From: Burkholderiales bacterium
GTDB taxonomy: Bacteria; Pseudomonadota; Gammaproteobacteria; Burkholderiales; JAEUOS01
Direction: 5' to 3'
NCBI GenBank assembly: GCA_016790695.1
Contig: JAEUOS010000122.1
Coordinates: 1-64,000 of the forward strand
Length of the DNA: 64,000 nt
The notes beneath the pieces were generated by a model. It was not told the origin of the DNA, made no database searches, and saw nothing but the letters and a program-made list of their open reading frames with translations. Below are positions 57,165-64,000 of this stretch, piece after piece; position 1 is the stretch's first letter; every line of letters begins with the position of its first letter. The position numbers and the translations under genes were made by a program.

Positions 57165-58043
57165 ATGCGCCTGTTCAGTTTCAGCAGCAATGGTCGCGCC
57201 GCCATCGGCGTCGTCGATTCCGCAACCGCCACCGAGTTCGTCGACCTCGGCGCGACGGGGCTCGCCCTTGCCACCGACATGGCCGAGCTGCTCGCGGCGC
57301 CCGGAGCGCTGGCGGTGGTCAAGGCGGCCGCTTCCAAGGCGCCACCGCACGCGGTCAGGCCGCTCGCAGGGATCCGTTTCCTGCCGGTGGTGCCGCGCCC
57401 GCCGAAGATCCTCTGCCTGGGCCTGAACTACGCCGACCACGCCAAGGAAGGCGGGCATGCCAGGCCGGAGTACCCGAGCTTCTTCATGCGCGGCGCCACC
57501 TCGCAGGTCGGGCACAACGAGCCGATCATCCGTCCGAAGGCGTCGACCAAGCTCGACTACGAGGCCGAACTCGCGGTCGTGATCGGCGCGCGCGCGCGCC
57601 ATCTGACCAAGGCCAACGCGCTTGGGTGCGTTGCCGGCTACGCCTGCTACAACGACGGCTCGGTGCGCGACTACCAGCGCAAGACCAACCAGTGGACCAT
57701 CGGCAAGAACTTCGATGCGACCGGCGGCTTCGGGCCGTGGCTGGTCACCGCGGACGAATTGCCGGCCGGCGCGGCCGGCCTGCGCATCCAGTCGCGCCTG
57801 AATGGCAAGGTGATGCAGGATGCCAACACCAAGGATTTCCTGTTCGACGTCGTCGAGTCGCTGTGCATCATCACCGAGTGCCTGACGCTGGAGCCGGGGG
57901 ACGTGATCATCACCGGCACGCCGGCCGGGGTCGGCTACGCGCGCACGCCGCCGGTGTGGATGGCCCCCGGGGATGTCTGCGAGATCGACATCGAGGGCGT
58001 CGGCGTCCTGTCGAATCCGATCGCGGACGAAGTCGCGTCCTGA
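57165..58043 (+). CDS. Fumarylacetoacetate hydrolase family protein
   Basis: A 292-residue FAH-fold enzyme. The active-site parts are CLGLNYADHAKE (about 86-97), RPKASTKLDYEAELAVVIG with the metal-binding E-x-E (about 125-143), and ITGTPAGVGYARTP. Members hydrolyse or decarboxylate acylpyruvates, 2-oxo acids and oxaloacetate. The start has weak SD and lies 45 bases after the Bug gene. It could cleave a ring-opened 2,4-dioxo acid in the pathway; nothing in the sequence fixes the substrate. It overlaps the next gene by one base. Confidence 0.88.
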   Translation: MRLFSFSSNGRAAIGVVDSATATEFVDLGATGLALATDMAELLAAPGALAVVKAAASKAPPHAVRPLAGIRFLPVVPRPPKILCLGLNYADHAKEGGHARPEYPSFFMRGATSQVGHNEPIIRPKASTKLDYEAELAVVIGARARHLTKANALGCVAGYACYNDGSVRDYQRKTNQWTIGKNFDATGGFGPWLVTADELPAGAAGLRIQSRLNGKVMQDANTKDFLFDVVESLCIITECLTLEPGDVIITGTPAGVGYARTPPVWMAPGDVCEIDIEGVGVLSNPIADEVAS

Positions 58044-59029
58044 TGACGCCGCGCCGTCGGGTTATCGCCGCCTGCCTCGCGCTTGCAGCGGCCTGCGTCG
58101 GCGCGGGCAGCGTGCGCGCCCAGCCGTCGTCGCCGCCGCTTGCGGACGGGGAGTTCCGCGTCACGCTGCTTGGTACCGGCAGCCCCAATCCGGTGATGCG
58201 GCGCTTCGGGCCCGGCGTTCTGGTGCAGGCCGGCGGCCAGAGCCTCCTGATCGACTGCGGTCGCGGCGTCACGCAGCGGCTGCTGCAGGCCGGCCTGAAG
58301 CTCGGCGCCGTCGACGCCCTGTTCATCACGCATCTGCATTCCGACCACGTCGTCGGCATCCCCGACCTCTGGCTGACCGGCTGGCTGGAAGCCAACTACG
58401 CGCAGCGCAACGGGCCGTTCCGGGTCCACGGCCCGGCGGGCACGAAGGACCTGATGGACGGCCTCACCCGCGCCTACGGCTGGGACATCAAGGCGCGGAT
58501 CGCGGACCAGAACCTCAACCCCGCGAATATCCGTGCGGAGGTCGAGGAGTTCCGCCAGGGCGTCATCTACGACAAGGGCGGGGTCAGGGTCACCGCGTTC
58601 GACGTCGACCATGGCGACCTCCTCAAGCCGGCGTACGGCTTCCGCATCGACTACGGCGGACGCTCGGTGACCGTTTCCGGCGACACCAAGTTCGACGAGA
58701 ACCTGATCCGCCATGCGAGCGGCACCGACCTTCTGATCCACCAGGTCGCGGCCGTGCGCGACGAACTGCTCGCCTCGCCGGTGTTCAAGGTGATCCTTGC
58801 CCACCATACCCAGCCGGCCGAGGCCGGCGTGGTGTTCTCGCGGGTCAAGCCGAAGCTTGCCGTCTATTACCACTTCGTGCTGCTGGGCACGCCGAAGGTG
58901 CCGCCGGTCACCGAGGCCGAGGTCGTCGAGATGACGCGCAGGACCTACGCCGGCCCGCTGGTGGTGGGCGAGGACCTGATGGCGTTTCGCCTGACGGGCG
59001 ACGGCGTTGCCCAACTGCCGCAGCGCTGA
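58043..59029 (+). CDS. Exported metallo-beta-lactamase-fold hydrolase
   Basis: A 328-residue MBL-fold protein. An N-terminal Sec signal (ARG-rich start, then VIAACLALAAACVGAGS) is cut near VRAQ, about residue 27. The dinuclear metal site is THLHSDHVVG (HxHxDH, about 94-103), the SGDTKFDENL segment and AHHTQP. The arylsulfatase/RNase Z-like layout LLGTGSPNP at the mature N-terminus suggests a cyclic ester, phosphodiester or sulfate-ester hydrolase. Periplasmic location means it acts on the substrate before uptake. It is translationally coupled to the FAH gene (TGATG). Confidence 0.88.
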   Translation: MTPRRRVIAACLALAAACVGAGSVRAQPSSPPLADGEFRVTLLGTGSPNPVMRRFGPGVLVQAGGQSLLIDCGRGVTQRLLQAGLKLGAVDALFITHLHSDHVVGIPDLWLTGWLEANYAQRNGPFRVHGPAGTKDLMDGLTRAYGWDIKARIADQNLNPANIRAEVEEFRQGVIYDKGGVRVTAFDVDHGDLLKPAYGFRIDYGGRSVTVSGDTKFDENLIRHASGTDLLIHQVAAVRDELLASPVFKVILAHHTQPAEAGVVFSRVKPKLAVYYHFVLLGTPKVPPVTEAEVVEMTRRTYAGPLVVGEDLMAFRLTGDGVAQLPQR

Positions 59030-59061
59030 GTCCTGCGGTCGACACGCGCGAGAGCATCGAG

Positions 59062-59550
59062 ATGGCGGAAACCCTGCACGCGGTCCATTCCGCCCTGCCG
59101 CTCGCCGCGGCGGCGGCGATCGTCGACCACGCGATCGCGATCGGGCGGCGCGAGCGGCTGCTGCCGCTGGCCGTCGCCGTGCTCGACGCCGGCGGCCAGC
59201 TCGTCGCGTTCAAGCGCGAGGACGGATGCGGCGTGATGCGCTTCGACATCGCCTTCGGCAAGGCGCACGGTGCGCTCGGCATGGGGATGTCCTCGCGCCT
59301 GATCCGCGATCGGCTCGCGCAGCGCCCGGCATTCCAGGGCGCGCTGGCGGCGGCCTCGGGCGGGCGCTTCATTCCCGTGCCGGGCGGCGTGCTGATCCTC
59401 GACGCGCAACGCGTGGTCGTGGGCGCGGTGGGGATCAGCGGCGATGCGTCGGACAAGGACGAATACTGCGCGATCCAGGCGGTGCACAGTGCCGGCCTGG
59501 GCACCGAACCGGCCGCGCCCAGCCCGGACTGGCGCGGCGCCGGGCTTTGA
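59062..59550 (+). CDS. GlcG/HbpS-like haem-binding family protein
   Basis: A 162-residue protein of the GlcG/HbpS/PduO C-terminal family. LPLAVAVLDAGGQLVAFKRED (about 34-54) and IPVPGGVLILDAQRVVGAVG-like sequence (about 95-118) are the family signatures. Some members bind haem or cobalamin, others are found beside glycolate or aromatic catabolic genes with no known activity. There is no signal peptide. It lies between the MBL and third Bug genes. Confidence 0.82.
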   Translation: MAETLHAVHSALPLAAAAAIVDHAIAIGRRERLLPLAVAVLDAGGQLVAFKREDGCGVMRFDIAFGKAHGALGMGMSSRLIRDRLAQRPAFQGALAAASGGRFIPVPGGVLILDAQRVVVGAVGISGDASDKDEYCAIQAVHSAGLGTEPAAPSPDWRGAGL

Positions 59551-59563
59551 CAGGGAGACCGCC

Positions 59564-60544
59564 ATGCATCGCCGTGATCTGATCCGGTTCGCCGCCGCTG
59601 CCGGCGCCGTCGCGACCGCGCCGGCGCTGCGTGCGCAGGCCGCGTATCCGAGCCGGGCGCTGCGCCTGGTGGTGCCGTTTCCGCCGGGCGGGCCGACCGA
59701 CATCTTCGCGCGCCAGTACGCGCAGCGCCTGTCCACGGTGCTGGGCCAGCCGGTGGTGGTCGAGAACAAGAGCGGAGCCAGTGGCGCGATCGGCGCGGTC
59801 GACGTGAAGAACGCGGAGCCCGATGGCTATTCGCTGCTGTTCGGCACCGCCACCACCCACGGCCTGTACAACCTGATCACGCGCGCGCCGCAATACGATG
59901 CGCTGCGCGACTTCACGCACGTGGCGATCGTCGGTGGGGCGGCGGCGGCGTTCGGCGTCGGCCCCGGCATGCCGCAGACCTTGCGGGGCCTGATCGACAT
60001 GGCGCGTGCCTCCCCGGGCAAGGTCCAGTACGGCTCTCCGGGCGAGGGCACCACGCTGCACCTGGCGGTCGAGCGCATGAAGCGCGAGGTCGGCAACTTC
60101 GACATCCAGCACATTCCGTTCCGCGGCGGCGCGCAGTCGCTGCCGGCGCTCATCGGCGGCCAGGTCGGCATGAGCGTCGACACGCTGGGTCCGCTGATCC
60201 CGCACCACAAGTCGGGCAAGATCAGGATCGTCGCCGTCGCCAGTGCCCGGCGTTCGCCGCTGATGCCGGACGTGCCGACGGTCGACGAGGCGGCCGGCAC
60301 GCGCGGGTTCGAGTCGGTGCTCTGGAACGTGGTTGCCGCGCCGGCACGCCTGCCGCCGGCGATACTCGCGACCCTCGCCGCCGCGACCCAGCGGGTGATG
60401 GGCGACGCCACGCTGCACCAGCAACTCGCCGCGCTGGCGATCGAGCCGACGGTGGACTCCGGCCCGGCGGCGGCCGCCGCCTACATTCGCGCCGAGATGG
60501 AGCGCTGGCGCCCGGTGGTCGAGGCGAGCGGCCTCAGGATGTGA
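59564..60544 (+). CDS. Bug/TctC-family periplasmic substrate-binding protein
   Basis: A 326-residue exported receptor. The signal MHRRDLIRFAAAAGAVATAP (twin-Arg absent but Tat-like) ends near LRAQA. The mature start is PSRALRLVVPFPPGGPTD, and VENKSGASG follows. GGGAGAC precedes the ATG, 13 bases after the GlcG-like gene. It is the third Bug in the island and the fifth in the window. The ligand pocket sequence differs clearly from the other four, so each may bind a different acid. Confidence 0.93.
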   Translation: MHRRDLIRFAAAAGAVATAPALRAQAAYPSRALRLVVPFPPGGPTDIFARQYAQRLSTVLGQPVVVENKSGASGAIGAVDVKNAEPDGYSLLFGTATTHGLYNLITRAPQYDALRDFTHVAIVGGAAAAFGVGPGMPQTLRGLIDMARASPGKVQYGSPGEGTTLHLAVERMKREVGNFDIQHIPFRGGAQSLPALIGGQVGMSVDTLGPLIPHHKSGKIRIVAVASARRSPLMPDVPTVDEAAGTRGFESVLWNVVAAPARLPPAILATLAAATQRVMGDATLHQQLAALAIEPTVDSGPAAAAAYIRAEMERWRPVVEASGLRM

Positions 60545-60566
60545 TCAACGAAGCGCGAGGAAACCC

Positions 60567-61304
60567 ATGGCATTGATCGAGAAGGACGTCATCGTCACCA
60601 CCCGCTACGGCCGCATGCCGGCGTTCACCGCCTGCCCGGACGCGGCGGGCGCGTTCCCCGGCATCATCTTCTACATGGATGCGCCGGGGTTCCGCGAGGA
60701 ACTGTGCAACATGGCGCGCCGCATCGCCAAGCACGGCTACTTCTGCATCCTGCCCGACATGTATTACCGCATGGGCCTGCTGCGCTTCGACATCCCGCGG
60801 CGCAGCGACGCCATGACCGCCGCGATCTACGGCGCGATGAACAGCCTCACGAACGCCGACGTCGTCGACGACACCGCGGGCCTGATCGCCTACCTGGACG
60901 CGCAGGACAAGGTCCGGCCCGGCCCGGTGGGTTGCGTCGGCCATTGCATGAGCGGGCGCTACATCACCACCGTGGCGGCACGCTTCCCCACCAGGATCGC
61001 GGCCGCGGCGTCGCTCTACGGCGTGGGCATCGTCACCGACGCGGCCGACTCACCGCATCTGCTGCTGGACAAGATTGCGGGGGAGCTCTATTACGGCTTT
61101 GCCGAAGTCGACCCGCACGTGCCGGACAAGGACATCCCGGCGCTGCGCAAGGCCCTGGCGCAGACGCGTACCCGCCACGAGATCGAGATCCACGCCGGCA
61201 CCCAGCATGGCTTCTGCTTCCCGGAGCGCCAGACCTATGCCCCGGTGGCCTCGGAAGCCGCCTGGGCCAAGGTGTTCAGCCTGTGGGAGCGCAACCTGCG
61301 GTAG
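60567..61304 (+). CDS. Dienelactone hydrolase family protein
   Basis: A 245-residue alpha/beta hydrolase of the DLH family. The catalytic triad is visible as C127 (GHCMSG), D182 (AEVDPHVP) and H214 (TQHGFCF), with Cys in place of Ser, as in true dienelactone hydrolases. These open lactone rings, giving maleylacetate from dienelactones. This would offer a second route into maleylacetate beside hydroxyquinol cleavage. It is the last gene of the rightward island; the 30 bases after it show no terminator before the convergent SGNH gene. Confidence 0.88.
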   Translation: MALIEKDVIVTTRYGRMPAFTACPDAAGAFPGIIFYMDAPGFREELCNMARRIAKHGYFCILPDMYYRMGLLRFDIPRRSDAMTAAIYGAMNSLTNADVVDDTAGLIAYLDAQDKVRPGPVGCVGHCMSGRYITTVAARFPTRIAAAASLYGVGIVTDAADSPHLLLDKIAGELYYGFAEVDPHVPDKDIPALRKALAQTRTRHEIEIHAGTQHGFCFPERQTYAPVASEAAWAKVFSLWERNLR

Positions 61305-61334
61305 GCGCGGGGGACGTCCTGCGGGCGGCGGATT

Positions 61335-62144
61335 CTACGGTCGCAGGTAGGCCTGCACGGCGTCCCACGCGACGTTCTGCAGAAACGCCACCGTGTCGGC
61401 GTCGAGGCCCGCCGTGTAGGCCAGCCCGACCGGCGAGCGGCCGAACAGCGCGGCGTAGGTGGTGGCGGCGGCAAGGTAGGTGCCGGCCAGGCTCGGGTGG
61501 CGCTTGTCCGCGACATACAGGTTGACCTGCGGCCGGCGCGCGATCGCGAGCGCGAAGGCGAGGCCCGCGGGAATCACATAGGCCCCGTTGTCGTTGGCGG
61601 CGCGCGTGTAGGCCTCGGCCAGTTGTGCCGTCATCTCCGGCGCATCGGCGTAGGCCCAGGACATGAAGAACACCGGTTGCGCACCATGGCGCCGCACCGT
61701 CTCGCTGTGCCGGCGCGCGTACTCCCGGAACGTCGCGCCCAGGGTCGGATGCAGCGGGCACTGGCTGCAATCCATCAGGATCGCCAGGTCGAAGAGTTTC
61801 TGCTTCGGGTCGTTGAAGACGATGTTGTTGGCGGCGTCGAAGGTGTAGGCCCCGACGGCCCCCGGGCGGAAGTAGGAGTCGACATCGTGCCATTCGAACC
61901 CCGAGCCGCTGATGGTGATCGAACTGCTGCGCAGGCGATGTCCGGGCAGGCCGGCGGCGACCAGGCGCCCGACGTGGTTGTGCAGGCTGTTGTTGTAGTA
62001 GAAGAAGCTATTGCCGACATATAGGATCGACGCCGGCCTATCGGTCGCCGGAACGCGGACGGCAGGGCGGGTTTGTGCTGCTGCCGGGGAAAATCCGCCG
62101 GTCAGCAGGAGCAGCCAGCACAGGAGAAATCCAGTCACGCGCAT
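61335..62144 (-). CDS. Exported SGNH-type hydrolase-like protein
   Basis: A 269-residue protein. The Sec signal at residues 1-24 (GFLLCWLLLLTGGFSPAAAQ) is preceded by a good AAGGGCAG site, which decides the start at 62144 over an in-frame ATG 84 bases upstream. The nucleophile serine S46 lies in ILYVGNSFFYYNNS, and the Asp-His pair is DKRHPSLAG (about 233-241), the usual block V of SGNH/GDSL hydrolases. Likely a periplasmic esterase or acetyl-hydrolase. It shares its layout with the PEP-CTERM protein encoded just upstream. Confidence 0.78.
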   Translation of the reverse strand: MRVTGFLLCWLLLLTGGFSPAAAQTRPAVRVPATDRPASILYVGNSFFYYNNSLHNHVGRLVAAGLPGHRLRSSSITISGSGFEWHDVDSYFRPGAVGAYTFDAANNIVFNDPKQKLFDLAILMDCSQCPLHPTLGATFREYARRHSETVRRHGAQPVFFMSWAYADAPEMTAQLAEAYTRAANDNGAYVIPAGLAFALAIARRPQVNLYVADKRHPSLAGTYLAAATTYAALFGRSPVGLAYTAGLDADTVAFLQNVAWDAVQAYLRP

Positions 62145-62226
62145 ATGTCTGCCCTTCTTTGCGGCTTCGACGCCGGCTGGCGTGATCGAGCGTGGGTGCA
62201 TCGCGGCGTCGTCAGACGTTGCGGTC

Positions 62227-62244
62227 ACGGCGACGCGTCGCCGT
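62227..62244. repeat. Perfect 18-bp palindrome between the two SGNH genes
   Basis: ACGGCGACG followed by its exact reverse complement. It can form a 7-bp stem with a CGCG loop. No T-run follows on the minus strand, the direction of both genes, so it is not a clear terminator. The rest of 62145-62316 holds no gene. Confidence 0.45.
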
Positions 62245-62316
62245 AAACAGCACGGCAGCGGACGGTCGCGTGCCGGGTTCCAGCACGCCGGCGGATCCCG
62301 GCTGCACGGCGCCGAA

Positions 62317-63771
62317 TCAAGACCAAGCCCGCAGCGCAGTGACGGGCGCGGCGCGCCGCCGCCTTCCGGCTACGCAACCCAGCGCCAGGGCTACCAGAGC
62401 CAGGCTGCCCGGCTCGGGAATGCCAGTGTGAAAGCCGAGCTGGAAGCTTGCCACCGCCTGCAGCAGCACGGCTTCGCGGGCCGATAGGCCAAGATCAGCG
62501 GCTGCGCGCTCCGCCGCCCCGAACATCAACGGGTCCAGACCGGTGATCGCGCCGAACTGCGTGAGCGCGCTCAGATAGGAGCCGGCGACGCTCGCGTGGG
62601 TGCCGTCGTTGAACCAGAGATCGATCAGGTTGTCGGTCTGCGCATCGGGTGCGTACATGTCGCGCGTGGCGAGTCCCGCGACCACCGCGGCGAGAAACGC
62701 CTGGCCGACCGGAATGATGCCCTTGATGCCGGGGGTGCCGTCGCTGTCAGCATACGCGGCGACATTGATCATGGCGGCGGTCATCTCGGTGGTCATGGCT
62801 TCGAGCGAACTGAAGAAGCTCGGCGCCGGCGGTCCGGAATAGGTGGCGCTGCCGGTAGCCGGATTGATCGTCGCCGCGCCCGGCGCGTTGATCAGGTTGG
62901 GGCGGGCCCAGGTCTGCTGCAGGTAGATTTCGGTCGCCGCGCTGTAGTTCGCGTTGATCGGAATCGTGCGTAGCAAATTGTTCGAGCACGTGGATGCTGT
63001 GCCCCCCGCTGCAACGCAGTCCGCTTCGCTGGCAAACTGACCGCCGGTGCCGGTCCCGCCGCTTGTCGTGCCCCCGGCCCAGTACAGGTTCCGCTCACGA
63101 TAGGTGGTGTTGGTGGGATTGTTGGTCATCACCCCGGCCTGGACCGGCCGCTGGGTATGCACCCAATCTTCGATCAGGTCGACATACGCGCGGATCGCCG
63201 GAAAGTTCGACCCCAGCGCGACGCCGTTGACGGTCTGCGGACCCAGTGCCTCGTCGCTCTGTTCCTGCAGCACGATCTTGTCCCACTTCTGGCTGCCGAT
63301 GTTGCCGCGCAGGTCCCAGTTGGTCGCGTTCGCGGTGTTGAGGAAATGGCCCCGCAGCGTGGCGGCGTTGCGGGTGGACAGGGCGACGTCGTAGTCCAGG
63401 CCGGCCTGCACCGTGAGTTGCTTGAAGATGCCGGGCACACCGCCCCAGCCGATGGTCTGCGAGTGTGGCGAGTACGAATTGCCTTGCGTGGTCGTGCCAA
63501 AGATGTTCATGCCCAAGGGGTAGGAATTGGTGCCCGTCACGTCGCTGAACTTGGGTGTCGCAGCGGTCGAGCTGTTGACCAGCGGACCCTGGGGTTTGCC
63601 GAGGTCGCGCACGCCGCTTGGGTTGGTGACAGGATCATAGGCGTTGTAGGTCAACACCGGGTCCAGGCGACCGAAGGTGTAGCTGTTGCCGACGAAAAGA
63701 ATCGACGTCGGTCCCGCATGCACGCTGCCGGCCAGGCCGGCGGCGCAAAGGAACAAGGCGAATCTGCGCAT
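62317..63771 (-). CDS. PEP-CTERM-anchored SGNH-like protein
   Basis: A 484-residue exported protein. The signal is at 1-19 (FALFLCAAGLAGSVHA), the serine S30 is in ILFVGNSYTFGR, and the Asp-His pair is in NDGTHASVAGSYLSAL (about 404-419). The C-terminus is a classic exosortase signal: IPEPGS, a hydrophobic helix and then GRRRR. So the protein is probably cut by an exosortase and kept at or released from the cell surface. It is longer than its neighbour because of an Asn/Thr/Gly-rich insert (about 45-330), with far lower GC bias than nearby genes. No exosortase gene is in the window. Confidence 0.85.
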   Translation of the reverse strand: MRRFALFLCAAGLAGSVHAGPTSILFVGNSYTFGRLDPVLTYNAYDPVTNPSGVRDLGKPQGPLVNSSTAATPKFSDVTGTNSYPLGMNIFGTTTQGNSYSPHSQTIGWGGVPGIFKQLTVQAGLDYDVALSTRNAATLRGHFLNTANATNWDLRGNIGSQKWDKIVLQEQSDEALGPQTVNGVALGSNFPAIRAYVDLIEDWVHTQRPVQAGVMTNNPTNTTYRERNLYWAGGTTSGGTGTGGQFASEADCVAAGGTASTCSNNLLRTIPINANYSAATEIYLQQTWARPNLINAPGAATINPATGSATYSGPPAPSFFSSLEAMTTEMTAAMINVAAYADSDGTPGIKGIIPVGQAFLAAVVAGLATRDMYAPDAQTDNLIDLWFNDGTHASVAGSYLSALTQFGAITGLDPLMFGAAERAAADLGLSAREAVLLQAVASFQLGFHTGIPEPGSLALVALALGCVAGRRRRAAPVTALRAWS

Positions 63772-63883
63772 GATGTCGCTCCGAGTGGCGATTCCGCGGC
63801 GCGAGGCAGCGCCGGGAACGTACGAGGGCGCCATGGTAGGGATGGCGCTGTCATATGTCCAATAGCGAAAACAACAGCCAGCC

Positions 63884-63898
63884 ATATGTTTATCGTAT
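63884..63898. promoter_or_regulatory. LysR-type T-N11-A box
   Basis: ATA-N9-TAT, containing T-N11-A, lies inside the near-perfect dyad CATATG-N5-CGTATG (63883-63899). It sits 9 bases before the LysR GTG and in the divergent gap to the PEP-CTERM gene. A further CATATG lies 31 bases upstream (63852). The placing fits autoregulation and control of the PEP-CTERM gene. Confidence 0.5.
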
Positions 63899-63907
63899 GA
63901 TCTGCAC

Positions 63908-64000
63908 GTGGATCTCCGCCAGCTCCGCTACTTCGTTGCCGTCGCCGAGGCCGGTCACATCACCCGGGCTGCCGAGCGCCTGGGCATCCGCCAGCCGCCG
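63908..64000 (+). CDS. LysR-family transcriptional regulator, N-terminal fragment
   Basis: The first 31 codons of a LysR regulator run off the right edge. [20 protein letters not shown] and [11 protein letters not shown] are the start of the standard winged-helix DNA-binding domain. A GTG start is used. It is divergent from the PEP-CTERM SGNH gene across a 136-base gap and may control it. Effector and targets cannot be told. Confidence 0.9.
   Translation, partial: MDLRQLRYFVAVAEAGHITRAAERLGIRQPP

Overview
The window is high-GC, gene-dense DNA from a chromosome that looks like a betaproteobacterium of the order Burkholderiales. The reasons are the mdh / GntR / sdhCDAB-sdhE-gltA / odhAB-lpd / zapE gene order, the acnD-prpF form of the methylcitrate cycle, five stand-alone Bug (TctC-type) periplasmic receptors, and a PEP-CTERM protein. 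The family cannot be fixed from this window. No tRNA, rRNA, IS element, prophage or CRISPR array was seen, and no stretch longer than about 270 bases lacks a gene.

Layout. (1) 1-1626: the end of one cation diffusion facilitator (CDF) transporter, a cupin, and a second CDF transporter. (2) 1760-12386, leftward: mdh, a CitE-like lyase, prpB, prpC, acnD, prpF and acnB, spaced closely enough to be one operon that joins the TCA and 2-methylcitrate cycles. (3) 12387-25665, rightward: a GntR/UTRA regulator, sdhCDAB, sdhE, gltA, odhA, odhB, lpdA and zapE. Both arms diverge from a perfect 26-bp palindrome (12526-12551) that probably is the operator. Together they encode most of the oxidative TCA cycle; icd, sucCD and fumarase are absent.

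(4) 25632-31195, leftward: fdrA, carbamate kinase, DUF2877, DUF1116 and DUF2848. This matches the E. coli oxamate carbamoyltransferase genes plus carbamate kinase, suggesting ATP recovery from a carbamoylated compound. (5) 31301-33905, leftward: fabI, an EEP-family nuclease/phosphatase and a Bug receptor. (6) 33994-40629, rightward: a peptide/opine-type ABC importer with an unusual C-terminally anchored binding lipoprotein, two permeases and a fused double ATPase. (7) 40706-44469: Bug receptor, thioesterase, aldehyde dehydrogenase and SDR. (8) 44518-45612: an AI-2E family membrane protein.

(9) 45691-61304: a catabolic island with a divergent IclR regulator. It encodes hydroxyquinol 1,2-dioxygenase, maleylacetate reductase and 3-oxoadipate CoA-transferase, which together take hydroxyquinol to 3-oxoadipyl-CoA. 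Around them lie an ATZ/TRZ-type amidohydrolase, two paralogous 3-hydroxyisobutyrate-dehydrogenase-like enzymes, an FAH-fold hydrolase, a secreted metallo-beta-lactamase-fold hydrolase, a dienelactone-hydrolase-like enzyme, a nitroreductase, two small alpha/beta proteins, a GlcG-like protein and three Bug receptors. No enzyme that would make hydroxyquinol is present, so the starting substrate is unknown and is the main open question. (10) 61335-64000: two related exported SGNH-type hydrolases, one with a PEP-CTERM anchor, and the start of a divergent LysR regulator.
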